Of a stretch of DNA of 64,000 bases, positions 42,706 to 51,181 are shown in pieces. The translations under genes and the position numbers were made by a program. Each line of letters begins with the position of its first letter. Positions within the stretch are counted from its first letter, which is position 1. Under the pieces are notes generated by a model. That model was not told the origin of the DNA, made no database searches, and was given only the letters and a program-made list of their open reading frames with translations. Origin of the DNA: Duganella sp. Root336D2. GTDB taxonomy: Bacteria > Pseudomonadota > Gammaproteobacteria > Burkholderiales > Burkholderiaceae_D. The stretch covers positions 186,001 through 250,000 of the forward strand of contig NZ_LMDB01000039.1 in the NCBI RefSeq assembly GCF_001425005.1, in the 5' to 3' direction.

Positions 42706-43623
42706 TTAGTTGCGGGGCCGGGCGGCCATCCTGGCGGCCGCATGATGCGGCCTGGCGCTGCGTTTTTGCAAATTGAACTGGGGCGGCAGGTCGGCGCGCA
42801 TGGCTTCGAAAATCAGGGGATGCAGTTCGGCGGCGCGGCCGGACAAGACAATCGGCCGCTCGCCGAAGCGCGTCACCAGCGCCAGCGCCAGGCGCGCCAG
42901 TTCACGTCCGGCTTGCAGCAGGATATGGCGGGCGGCAGGATCGGCGCCGGCACTCATGGCGACGGCCAGCGCCAGCTTGCCAATCTCGCCGCGCTCCCGG
43001 GAGTACATGAAGTTGCGCGAGAAGCTCCAGTCGCTGCCGCCAACATGGTCGAACACCGCATGTGCCATCGGTGAATCCTCCCAGATGCCGGGCTGCTCGT
43101 CCTCGCCGCGCCAGATGCGGCGCATCGCTTCGCGCGCGATCCAGAATCCGCCGCCGGCATCGTCCAGCGTGACGCCGCGGCCGCCGGCGCGGTGGAATTC
43201 GCCCTGTTCATCGATGAAGGCGGCAATCGAGCCGGTGCCGGCATAGACCAGGTATCCCTGGCCGGGCTCGAAAGCGTCGAGATAGGCGACTTCGATATCG
43301 TTGCACAGGGTGATGGCGTCCAGGCGTATGCCGAACAGGGTCGAGAGCCAGTCCAGCAGCACGTTGCCATCGCCGCCGAAACCGGTCAGACCGGCGCAAA
43401 TGCGCAGCGGCTCGCCGGCTTCCAGCACTTCTTTCGCCAGCTGGCTGAAGGTAGTGTGGACCAGCGCGCGGCCGGCCGGCCTGGCCATCATCAGGGCAGA
43501 CAGTCCGGCCACTGTGCCTTCGGCCACGATCTCGCCTGCCGGGTCGGACAACGCCCAGCGTGTTTCGGTGCCGCCGGCATCGATTCCCAGCCCTAAGGTA
43601 CGATCGGTGTCAGGTTTGCCCAT
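42706..43623 (-). CDS. BadF/BadG-type sugar kinase (GlcNAc/MurNAc kinase-like)
   Basis: 305 aa from the ATG at 43623. The phosphate-binding loop is LGIDAGGTETRWAL at 12-25. ATPase motifs CNDIEVAYLDAF and YAGTGSIAAF, and GGGFWIAREAMRRI, are typical of N-acetylhexosamine kinases of the BadF/BcrA fold. Relatives phosphorylate GlcNAc, glucosamine or MurNAc (MurK of Clostridium). With murQ in the same unit and no AnmK or PTS gene, I infer that it makes MurNAc-6-phosphate and perhaps GlcNAc-6-phosphate. The C-terminus is Arg/His-rich. Confidence 0.85.
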   Translation of the reverse strand: MGKPDTDRTLGLGIDAGGTETRWALSDPAGEIVAEGTVAGLSALMMARPAGRALVHTTFSQLAKEVLEAGEPLRICAGLTGFGGDGNVLLDWLSTLFGIRLDAITLCNDIEVAYLDAFEPGQGYLVYAGTGSIAAFIDEQGEFHRAGGRGVTLDDAGGGFWIAREAMRRIWRGEDEQPGIWEDSPMAHAVFDHVGGSDWSFSRNFMYSRERGEIGKLALAVAMSAGADPAARHILLQAGRELARLALALVTRFGERPIVLSGRAAELHPLIFEAMRADLPPQFNLQKRSARPHHAAARMAARPRN

Positions 43624-43693
43624 GATCTGTCGAGTGTACGTTGAAACGCTGTCATCTTGACATGAAAGCGTGTTCCGCACTCATTCCAAAAAG

Positions 43694-45376
43694 TTATAAG
43701 GCAGCGGAAACCCGGGGGCTTTCGTTGCCTAAGCGGTCCACGGCCGACACCACCACGCTGCGGGCGGGCACGCCGTTGTCGTCGGTCAGTACCACCTCGC
43801 TGCGGCCAGCCGGCACCACATTGAAGCGCCACTCCTCGCCATAGCGCGCCCAGATCGCCAGATGGCTGGCGCGCGCGGCGTTGCCAAGGGTAACCGACAG
43901 CCCGCTGGCATGGCGCTTGACTGCCACCGTCGGCGCCGGCGGCGCTTCGCTGCCCAGCCAGGGGGATGGCGGCACCAGCGCCGGTCCCTGGTAGCTGGCA
44001 GCTTTCAGCTGGTCGCTCACGCCTTTGCGGTTTTGCATCAGGGCGGCGATGCTGAAATGGATGTGGCCATTCGCATTGCCGCGGCTGCGCATGATCCCGA
44101 CCTGCTGCACGATTTCGTCCGCCGTGAAAGACTTGCTGCTGTCGTCGATGCGGCTGGTGTACAGGCCTGGCCAGATATGGCGGCCACGCTTGTTCTGCCC
44201 CAGCCAATAATCGAGCAGCACAGGGAAGGCTTGCGGCTGCTGGGCGATCGGCCAGTAAAGCTGCGGCGCCAGGTAATCGAGCCAGCCGTTCTGCAGCCAC
44301 AATTCGGCATCGGCATACAGCTTGTCGTACTGGCTGAAGCCCTGGATGCCGGGCGGGCGGCGGTCGGGGCGGCCAATGCCGAAGGGGCTGATGCCGAAGC
44401 GCACCCACGATTTTTCCTTGTGGATGCCGGTGTAGATCGATTCGATCAGCTGGTTGACGTTCTGCCGGCGCCAGTTCGCGCGCTCCAGGGTGCCGCCGCC
44501 TTGCAGGTAGCGCTGGTAGGGCGCGTTGTCGGGGAAGTCCAGTTCGGCCTTGCTGCCGTTGGATGGTGCATCCAGCGCCGCCTCGCCGCCGTTGGCGCCG
44601 GGAGCTTCGATCGGATAAGGGTAGAAATAGTCGTCGATGTGAACGCCGTCGATGTCGTAGCGGCGCACAACGTCCAGGATCACGTCCAGCGTTTGCTGGG
44701 CGGCGCTCTCCTCACCAGGATCCATCCACAGGAACTTGCCGTACTGGCGCACCACTTGCGGCTTGGTATTGGCGACATGCTCACGCGCATTCGGCGTGCG
44801 GGCGGCGGAATGGCGGGCGCGGTAAGGGTTGAACCATGCATGCAGTTCCAGCCCGCGGGCATGGGCCTGGGTGATCCAGAACGCCAGCGGGTCCCAGGCC
44901 GGCTCGGGGGCTTTGCCCTGCTGGCCGGTCAGGAATTCGGACCAGGGTTCGAGCTTGGACGGGTAGATGGCGTCGGCACTGGGGCGCACCTGCAGCACGA
45001 TGGCGTTCAGGTGCAGCGACTTGGCGCGGTCGAGGATGGCCAGGGCTTCGGCTTGCTGGCGTGCCGGCGGCAGGCTGCCGCGGCTTGGCCAGTCGATATT
45101 GGCGACGGTCGACACCCAGGCGGCACGGAATTCACGCGGCGCGGCAGGCGGCTGCTCGCCGGTGATGCGTTGCGGCACCGGTGCCGGGGCCGGGGCCGGG
45201 GCCGGGGCCGCGCTCGAGACTGGAGCCGGCACATTGCCGCTTCCGCCACCGGTGGGTGGCGCCGCGGCTTCGCCGGGGGCTGGCACGGTCGGCGTCGACG
45301 AACACGCCCCCATTAATGCGGCCACGCCGGCCGCGGCGGCGGCTATGGTCAGCCGCCTTTTCGCATTAAAAGCCAA
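43694..45376 (-). CDS. DigH-like glycosyl hydrolase lipoprotein (GHL10)
   Basis: 560 aa. Lipobox LMGAC puts the lipid on Cys25. A Pro/Ala/Gly linker spans about 27-75. The GHL10/DUF187 domain starts at FRAAWVSTVANIDWPS and contains LNAIVLQVRPSADA, LELHAWFNPYRA and YDIDGVHIDDYFYPYP near 240-255, where catalytic acids lie. A C-terminal beta domain (about 480-560) could bind substrate. E. coli DigH cuts glycan strands that amidases have stripped of peptides. A partner amidase (AmiD-like) is encoded two genes downstream. The protein would sit in the outer membrane. Confidence 0.88.
   Translation of the reverse strand: MAFNAKRRLTIAAAAAGVAALMGACSSTPTVPAPGEAAAPPTGGGSGNVPAPVSSAAPAPAPAPAPVPQRITGEQPPAAPREFRAAWVSTVANIDWPSRGSLPPARQQAEALAILDRAKSLHLNAIVLQVRPSADAIYPSKLEPWSEFLTGQQGKAPEPAWDPLAFWITQAHARGLELHAWFNPYRARHSAARTPNAREHVANTKPQVVRQYGKFLWMDPGEESAAQQTLDVILDVVRRYDIDGVHIDDYFYPYPIEAPGANGGEAALDAPSNGSKAELDFPDNAPYQRYLQGGGTLERANWRRQNVNQLIESIYTGIHKEKSWVRFGISPFGIGRPDRRPPGIQGFSQYDKLYADAELWLQNGWLDYLAPQLYWPIAQQPQAFPVLLDYWLGQNKRGRHIWPGLYTSRIDDSSKSFTADEIVQQVGIMRSRGNANGHIHFSIAALMQNRKGVSDQLKAASYQGPALVPPSPWLGSEAPPAPTVAVKRHASGLSVTLGNAARASHLAIWARYGEEWRFNVVPAGRSEVVLTDDNGVPARSVVVSAVDRLGNESPRVSAAL
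45184..45209. repeat. CCGGGG hexanucleotide repeat in the DigH-like linker
   Basis: Four tandem CCGGGG units plus CC. On the coding strand they encode Pro-Ala pairs of the linker after the lipobox. Six-base units keep the frame, so slippage would change linker length only. Confidence 0.8.
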
Positions 45377-45412
45377 AACCTAATCCTCACATCAGCAGGA
45401 GCCGTATTCTAC

Positions 45413-46678
45413 CTATTCCCGGCCAAAGTCCGGGTCTATCTTGATCAGCGCCGTCATGATGAAGGCCGGAATAGTCGCCATGCAGGCGAAAATGAAGAAA
45501 TGCTGGTAGCCGAGAAGCTCCTGGAGCTTGCCGCTGGCCATCTGCGGAATCATCATCCCAAGCGCCATGAACCCGGTGCAGATCGAATAGTGTGCCGTCT
45601 TGTGCTCCCCCTGGCTGACCATGATCATGTACATCATGAAGGAGGTAAATCCCAGGCCGTAGCCAAACTGCTCCACCGCCAGGCAGGCCGAGATCCAGGC
45701 AAAGTTTTGCGGCTGTGCCTGCGACAGGTAGACAAAAATCAGGTCCGGGATATGGATCGCAATCGCGAACGGCCACAAGCAGCGCTTGAGGCCGAAGCGC
45801 GCGATCAGCCAACCGCCCGCCAGGCCGCCAAGAATCAAGCCGATGATACCCACGGTGCCGTAGGCGATGCCCACCGCTTCGGTGCTCAGGCCGAGTCCGC
45901 CATTCGCCAGCGGGTCTTTCAGGAACGGCACCACCATTTTCAGCAGCTGCGACTCGCCAAGACGGAACAGCAGCAGGAACAGCAGGATGACAATGATGCC
46001 ATCCTTGCGGAAGAAGGCTGCGAAGGTGGCAAAGAACTCCTTCATCGGCGCCGACGAACGCACAGCACGCGCATCATCGGCAGGTTTCGGCAGCGCGAAG
46101 AGATGGTAGAGCGCCAACGCCAGAAATACAGCACCCAGGACAGCGAAGGCGACCGACCACGCCATTTGCGGATTACCGGTGTGCTTGATGACGTTCCCGG
46201 CGAGGAACAGCACGCCGCCCTGGCAGGCCACGGTCGCGGCGCGATAGAAGGTACTGCGCACGCCGACGAATTCCGCCTGCTGTTTTTGCCGCAGGGCGAG
46301 CATGTAGTAGCCGTCCGCGGCAATGTCGTGCGTGGCGGAGCTGAACGCCATCAGCCACATGACGCCGAGGCTGAGCTGGAAGAAGTTCGATAGCGGTAGC
46401 GTGAAGGCGACCGACGCCAGCGATACGCCCAGCACCATCTGCAGGATCGTGGTCCAGGCGCGCTTGGTGCCGAACATCTCGATCAAGGGCGACCAGAGCG
46501 GCTTGATTACCCATGGCAGGTATAGCCAGGCCGTGTAATACGCCATGTCGGCGTTGGAGATGCCAAGGTCTTTATACATTGCGGTGGTCAGCGCCATGAC
46601 CGCAAAGTAGGGGATGCCCTGGTTGAAATACAGTGTCGGGACCCAGCCCCATGGGCTGCGTTGCTGCGCTCGATCCAT
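45413..46678 (-). CDS. ampG: AmpG-like muropeptide permease (MFS)
   Basis: 421 aa with about twelve hydrophobic helices. AmpG-type segments are YFNQGIPYFAVMAL, YLPWVIKPLWSPLIEMFG and FSSATHDIAADGYYMLAL. AmpG carries GlcNAc-anhydroMurNAc, with or without peptide, across the inner membrane. It lies 40 bases after murQ and 36 before the digH-like gene. No ampR or beta-lactamase of class C is adjacent, so the role appears to be recycling. Confidence 0.88.
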   Translation of the reverse strand: MDRAQQRSPWGWVPTLYFNQGIPYFAVMALTTAMYKDLGISNADMAYYTAWLYLPWVIKPLWSPLIEMFGTKRAWTTILQMVLGVSLASVAFTLPLSNFFQLSLGVMWLMAFSSATHDIAADGYYMLALRQKQQAEFVGVRSTFYRAATVACQGGVLFLAGNVIKHTGNPQMAWSVAFAVLGAVFLALALYHLFALPKPADDARAVRSSAPMKEFFATFAAFFRKDGIIVILLFLLLFRLGESQLLKMVVPFLKDPLANGGLGLSTEAVGIAYGTVGIIGLILGGLAGGWLIARFGLKRCLWPFAIAIHIPDLIFVYLSQAQPQNFAWISACLAVEQFGYGLGFTSFMMYMIMVSQGEHKTAHYSICTGFMALGMMIPQMASGKLQELLGYQHFFIFACMATIPAFIMTALIKIDPDFGRE

Positions 46679-46718
46679 TACGTCCTTTCTTATCGGCCGG
46701 GACGAGCGCAGGGGCGAA

Positions 46719-47600
46719 TCAAATGGTGAGTGCGCCGCGCACGCTGCCCCTGGCCTGGTCCAGCAAGTCTCCCGCCTGCTGCACCGTGGTTTTCTTTAAC
46801 AGGGCGACCACCGCCACTTTGACGTGGAAGCCGCACTGTTCCAGCGCTGTGCGGGCTGTCGCTTCGTCGGCACCGGTGGCGTGCATGGTAAGCCGCACCG
46901 TGCGTGCAAACAGCTTCGCATTGGTCGGCTTCAAGTCTACCATCAAGTTTCCATAAACCTTGTTCAAGCGCACCATGATCGCGCTGGAAATCGTGTTCAG
47001 CACGATCTTCTGCGAGGTGCCGGCTTTCAGGCGCGTGCTGCCGGAAATGATCTCGTGGCCGGTGTCGAGGGTGATGCCGATTTCGGCCTCCTGCGTCAGC
47101 GGCGAACCGGGGTTGTTGGCGATGCCGACGGTCAGCGCGCCGGCGCTGCGCGCAGCTTGCACCGCACCCAGAACATAGGGCGTGGTGCCGGATGCCGCCA
47201 GCGCCAGCACCACGTCGTCCGGGCCGGGGTTCAGCGCCAGCAGGTCGCGCGCGCCCTGCCCACGGTCGTCCTCCGCCCCTTCCACCGCCTTGAACATGGC
47301 GTCCATGCCGCCAGCAAGGATGGCGACCGCGCGGTCATGCGGCCAGGAGAAGGTAGGGTACAGCTCAACGCTGTCAAGCACGCCAAGCCGGCCGGAAGTC
47401 CCGGCGCCGACGTAGAGCAAGCGCCCGCCCGCATCGATGCGGGGCACGGCTGCTTCAACAGCCTGGGCAATAGCGGGGACAGCGGCGCACACGGCTTGCA
47501 GCGCACTCAGCTGGTCATCGGCAAAGGCGGCGACCAGCTTCTCTGTGGAATATTGGTCCAGCTCGCGATGTTGGGAGCTGGGCGTTTCGGTCTTCAGCAT
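46719..47600 (-). CDS. murQ: N-acetylmuramic acid 6-phosphate etherase
   Basis: 293 aa. The SIS domain carries the phosphosugar motif GAGTSGRLGVLDS at 65-77 and the catalytic Glu79 (SVELYPTF, matching the usual SECPPTF). AMVR, LKAGTSQKIVLNTISSAIMVRLNKVYGNLMVDL is the second hallmark. It removes D-lactate from MurNAc-6-phosphate, yielding GlcNAc-6-phosphate. The gene lies 81 bases after the GntR regulator and heads the catabolic series. A nagA/nagB pair is not in the window. Confidence 0.96.
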   Translation of the reverse strand: MLKTETPSSQHRELDQYSTEKLVAAFADDQLSALQAVCAAVPAIAQAVEAAVPRIDAGGRLLYVGAGTSGRLGVLDSVELYPTFSWPHDRAVAILAGGMDAMFKAVEGAEDDRGQGARDLLALNPGPDDVVLALAASGTTPYVLGAVQAARSAGALTVGIANNPGSPLTQEAEIGITLDTGHEIISGSTRLKAGTSQKIVLNTISSAIMVRLNKVYGNLMVDLKPTNAKLFARTVRLTMHATGADEATARTALEQCGFHVKVAVVALLKKTTVQQAGDLLDQARGSVRGALTI

Positions 47601-47643
47601 AAAACGAGTGTAATGCCAAATTGCCGGGACCGCCCATGACAGG

Positions 47644-47668
47644 ACTTGCGGAGCTCATGTCCGCAGGT
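47644..47668 (-). promoter_or_regulatory. Hairpin between the GntR gene and murQ
   Basis: ACTTGCGGA (47644-47652) pairs with TCCGCAGGT (47660-47668) at 8 of 9 positions around a 7-base loop. It lies in the 81-base gap between the regulator stop and the murQ start. It has no T-run, so a partial terminator, RNA stabiliser or operator are all possible. Confidence 0.3.
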
Positions 47669-47681
47669 TATGCCGCCCTGC

Positions 47682-48422
47682 CTACGCGGCCCGGCGCATT
47701 TCCGCCACGAAGTCGTAATGATCGCTGCGGCAGTAGGAATGCGTGAGCTCTATCGCCTGGCCCGACTCAAGATAGGCGATACGGGTAATGAACAATACAG
47801 CCTGGCCTTCCGGTACTTCCAGCTGGCGCGCCAGCTCGGCCGAAGCATTCATGGCGCGGATGTGCTGCAGCGCGCGCGCCGGTCCCTTGCCGACCGAATC
47901 CAGGTATTGGTAGAGCGAATCGCCGATCAGCTCGGGGTTGGGGACGATGGTTTGCGGCAGCACCGAAACTTCATACGCCATCACCACATCATCGGCCAGG
48001 CGCAAGCGTTCAAGGCGCGCCACGCGCGTGTTGGGCGACAGGCCAAGGCTCAACTGTTCGTCGGCACTGGCGGCGACCAGCGCGCGCTTGAGCCAGCGCG
48101 AGCCCGGTTTATAGCCGCGCTGCGAGAGCTGTTCCGAAAAGCTGGTCAGGTTCGACAGCGGTTGTTCAATGCGCGGCGCGATGTAATTGCCCGAGCCGCG
48201 GCGGCGCACCACCAGGCCCTGGTCCACCAATTGGTCGATGGCTTTGCGGGCGGTTACGCGCGAAACGTTCAGCAATTCAGAGAGGGTTCGTTCGGAAGGA
48301 AGCGCCTGGTCGACCTGGTAACGTCCGTTTCGAACATCGTCGCTCAACTTGCGGGCAATCTGCATGTACAGCGGCGAATTGTCTTGTTGATCTGGTTTGA
48401 ATTCAACGCTGGTGAGGCTCAT
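47682..48422 (-). CDS. GntR/HutC-family regulator with UTRA domain
   Basis: 246 aa. The GntR winged helix is at about 17-80 (PLYMQIARKLSDDVRNGRYQVDQALPSERTLSELLNVSRVTARKAIDQLVDQGLV). The UTRA ligand domain follows (SFSEQLSQRGYKPGSRWLK, VARLERLRLAD, RAMNASAELARQLEVPEGQAVLFITRIAY). UTRA proteins of the NagR/DasR group bind amino-sugar phosphates. An AGGAGA site precedes the ATG. Placed first in the murQ-ampG series and divergent from a serine hydrolase, it is the likely local regulator, with GlcNAc-6P, glucosamine-6P or MurNAc-6P as effector. Confidence 0.92.
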   Translation of the reverse strand: MSLTSVEFKPDQQDNSPLYMQIARKLSDDVRNGRYQVDQALPSERTLSELLNVSRVTARKAIDQLVDQGLVVRRRGSGNYIAPRIEQPLSNLTSFSEQLSQRGYKPGSRWLKRALVAASADEQLSLGLSPNTRVARLERLRLADDVVMAYEVSVLPQTIVPNPELIGDSLYQYLDSVGKGPARALQHIRAMNASAELARQLEVPEGQAVLFITRIAYLESGQAIELTHSYCRSDHYDFVAEMRRAA

Positions 48423-48583
48423 TACATTTCTCCTATAGCTGCTAGTGTAATAGCGAAAGAGAAATCACGCTGCTCTTTTCATTTAGCTTTAACGCCCGAT
48501 ACACCAGGGTTATAGGCAGATAATCAGTTTTCATTAGCTGGCCGAAAGGGCCGCGCCGTATGCTGTACGCAAAAGGAGAATGC

Positions 48584-49879
48584 ATGCGAAAGGCGATGCG
48601 CGCCTGGTTCGGCGCCGTACTGTTGGGCTGTCTCGGCCCTGCTTCGGCCGGCGCACTGGATCGGGAACTGGCGGCTATCGTCAACGATGCGCAGCGGCCG
48701 CTGTCGAGCTTGTCCGTGCTGGCGGTGCGCGATGGCAAGGTGGCTTATCAACAACAGTTCGGCCTGCGCCGGCTTGATACGACAGGCAGCGCCGCCGCCG
48801 CGCCAGTGACGCCGCAGACCATGTTCCGCATTGCTTCCATTTCTAAAATGATGACCAGCTTCGGCGTGATGAAGCTGGTCGAAGAAGGCCGGCTCAAGCT
48901 CGATACCGACGTTGGCGAATACCTTGGCTTTGCGCTGCGCAATCCGAATTACCCTGCTCAAGCGATCACGCTGCGGCATTTGCTGAGCCACACTTCCACG
49001 CTGCGTGACGACGCCGGCTACTTCTGGCGTGCCGGCACGGCTTTGCGCGAGGTACTGGTCCCGGACGGCAGGATGTGGGCGCGCGATGGCGAGCCCGGCC
49101 AATACTTCACCTACTCCAACCTGAACTGGGCTGTGATCGGCACCGCCATGGAGCACGTGACGGGCGAACGCTTCGACCGCCTGATGCAGCATTTGCTGCT
49201 GGCACCGATGGGACTGCGTGGCGGCTATAACCCTGCCGCATTCAGCCAGCAGGAGGTGGCGGATACCGCGACGCTGTACCGCCGCCGCACGCGCGAGAGC
49301 GAAATATGGGACAGCAAGGGCGCGTGGATTGCGCAGGTGGATGACTTTGGCGTCGCCGCGCCGCAGGAGCCGGCTGGCCTCGATAAATATGTCATCGGCA
49401 CCAATGCCACGCCCTTCAGCCCGACCGGCGGCATGCGCATGTCAGCCAGCGATATGGGCAGGATCATGCTCATGCTGATCAACAATGGCCGCCATGCGGG
49501 CAGGCAGATTCTCAAACCGGCATCGCTGGCCCTGATGTTCGGCGAACAATGGCGCTTCAACGGCAACAATGGCAACACGCTGAAAGGGCTCTACCATAGC
49601 TGGGGCCTGGGCATCCAGCGCTTCGCCGACGTGCGGGGCAATATGGGCGGCATGCCGCAGGATGGCCGCTTCACTGCCATCTGCCACCTGGGCGAAGCTT
49701 ATGGCTTAGTCGCCACCTTCGCCGTAGACTTAAAGAAGAAACAAGGCATCGTATCCCTGATCGGGGGCTTTGGCAGCGATCCGGATACCGATCCGGGCCT
49801 GCATTCGGCGCACACGCGGGCGGAAGAGAGGATCCTTGAGGCTATTTACCAACGCGCCATCCTCGGTCGCGGGGACTGA
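48584..49879 (+). CDS. Serine hydrolase, beta-lactamase/PBP-like (S12)
   Basis: 431 aa from the ATG at 48584, with AGGAG at 48574-48578 (an upstream ATG at 48560 lacks one). Signal peptide runs to about PASAGA; LLGC at 13-16 makes a lipoprotein possible. Motifs S85-I-S-K88 (IASISKMMTSFG) and Y177-S-N179 (YFTYSNLNW) are intact. The third motif region is around GGMPQDGRF/HLGEAYG. Family members include D-aminopeptidases, esterases and DD-peptidases. Its divergence from the GntR regulator suggests a role in stem-peptide processing. No evidence for beta-lactam resistance. Confidence 0.85.
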   Translation: MRKAMRAWFGAVLLGCLGPASAGALDRELAAIVNDAQRPLSSLSVLAVRDGKVAYQQQFGLRRLDTTGSAAAAPVTPQTMFRIASISKMMTSFGVMKLVEEGRLKLDTDVGEYLGFALRNPNYPAQAITLRHLLSHTSTLRDDAGYFWRAGTALREVLVPDGRMWARDGEPGQYFTYSNLNWAVIGTAMEHVTGERFDRLMQHLLLAPMGLRGGYNPAAFSQQEVADTATLYRRRTRESEIWDSKGAWIAQVDDFGVAAPQEPAGLDKYVIGTNATPFSPTGGMRMSASDMGRIMLMLINNGRHAGRQILKPASLALMFGEQWRFNGNNGNTLKGLYHSWGLGIQRFADVRGNMGGMPQDGRFTAICHLGEAYGLVATFAVDLKKKQGIVSLIGGFGSDPDTDPGLHSAHTRAEERILEAIYQRAILGRGD

Positions 49880-49927
49880 ACTACAATAGCTTTGATTTTC
49901 CACAGGGCAACAGGATTCGGAGACGGG

Positions 49928-51181
49928 ATGGCGGGAGGAAGGCAAGTGGTGGTGATTGGCGGAGGCGTGGTCGGCCTGGCGTCAGCGTGGTGGCTGCTGG
50001 AAGCAGGTTTCCGCGTGACCCTGCTCGAACGCTTTCCGACGGTCGCCAGCGCCGCCAGCTATCGCAATGGCGGCCAGCTAAGCTATCGCTACGTCTCCCC
50101 GCTGGCAGATGAGGGAGTGCCGAAAAAGGCCATGCAATGGCTGTTCGAGCGCGACGGCCCATTCCGCTTCCGTCCCGAAGCCGATTACCGCCAGTGGCGC
50201 TGGATGGCGCAATTCGTCGCCAACTGCAATGCCGAGGCCAATGCCCGTACCACCGCCAAGCTGCTCCAGCTCGGCGAGTTGAGCCGCCTCTCACTGTCCA
50301 TACTCGAACTGAAACTGCCGCTGTCGGAATTCAACTGGCGCAATGCCGGCAAGCTGGTGGTCTATCGTAGCGAAGAAGCCTTCAAGGCGGCGCTGGACAA
50401 GCCGGATAACGACGAGAACCGCGCCGTGTTGTGGGGCCGGGATACCGCCCGCATCGAGCCGGCCCTGGCGCAGATGGCGCCAAACCTGGCGGGCGGCATC
50501 TTCAATCCCGGCGAAGCGGTGGCGGATTGCTATGCCTTCTGCCTGGCGCTGGAAAAGCGCATCTACGCCCACCCGCGTTTCGAGCGCTGCATGCACACGG
50601 CGGCACGCACCATCTTCGTCGAAAACGGAAAGGTGACTGCGATCGAGACCGACGCGGGCTGGCTTTCAGCCGATCATTACGTACTGGCGGCGGGCATCCA
50701 GAGCCGCGACCTGGCTGCTACCGCCAACCTCGACTTGCCGATGTATCCGTTGAAGGGCTACAGCCTGACGGCGCCGATCCGCAGCGAGCATGTGGCGCCC
50801 AATATCAGCGTGACCGACTTTGAGCGCAAGACGCTGTACGCCCGCATCGGCAAGCAATTGCGCATCGCCGCCATGGTCGATATGGTGGGCGAAAGTACCC
50901 GCATTGACCGGCGGCGCATTGCCAGCCTGTCGCGACTGGCCCGCGCATCGATGCCGAATGCCGCCGACTACGACAAGGCGGAAGCCTGGGCCGGCCTGCG
51001 CCCGGCGACGCCCAACAGCGCTCCGATCATCGGCGCCACGCCTTATCCCAACCTGTGGCTCAACGTCGGCCACGGCCCGCTGGGCTTCACCTTTGCCTGC
51101 GGCAGCGCCAACCTGCTGGCCACCCTGATGCGCGGCAAAGAGCCGCCGTTCGAACTCGACTGCCTGGCTTACAAGGTCTGA
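49928..51181 (+). CDS. dadA: D-amino-acid dehydrogenase (DadA-like)
   Basis: 417 aa from the ATG at 49928, with GGAG just upstream. The FAD-binding motif is VVVIGGGVVGLASAWWLLEAG at the N-terminus. FAD/substrate segments include RNGGQLSYRYVSPLAD, FNPGEAVADCYAFCLAL, PLKGYSLTAPI and WAGLRPATPNSAPIIGAT. It oxidises D-alanine and related D-amino acids to keto acids and passes electrons to the respiratory chain. It follows the serine hydrolase by 48 bases and would use D-Ala released by DacB and DdpX. Its 3' end overlaps kptA by 13 bases. Confidence 0.9.
   Translation: MAGGRQVVVIGGGVVGLASAWWLLEAGFRVTLLERFPTVASAASYRNGGQLSYRYVSPLADEGVPKKAMQWLFERDGPFRFRPEADYRQWRWMAQFVANCNAEANARTTAKLLQLGELSRLSLSILELKLPLSEFNWRNAGKLVVYRSEEAFKAALDKPDNDENRAVLWGRDTARIEPALAQMAPNLAGGIFNPGEAVADCYAFCLALEKRIYAHPRFERCMHTAARTIFVENGKVTAIETDAGWLSADHYVLAAGIQSRDLAATANLDLPMYPLKGYSLTAPIRSEHVAPNISVTDFERKTLYARIGKQLRIAAMVDMVGESTRIDRRRIASLSRLARASMPNAADYDKAEAWAGLRPATPNSAPIIGATPYPNLWLNVGHGPLGFTFACGSANLLATLMRGKEPPFELDCLAYKV

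Noticed and set aside
40301..43623. A vancomycin-resistance cassette suggested by the VanX-type dipeptidase
   Set aside because: No VanH, VanA/B ligase or VanRS genes are present; neighbours are cell-wall recycling genes, so the DdpX role is preferred.
48584..49879. A beta-lactamase resistance gene
   Set aside because: The SISK and YSN motifs mark the broad S12 family, which includes esterases and peptidases; nothing specific to class C beta-lactamases is visible.
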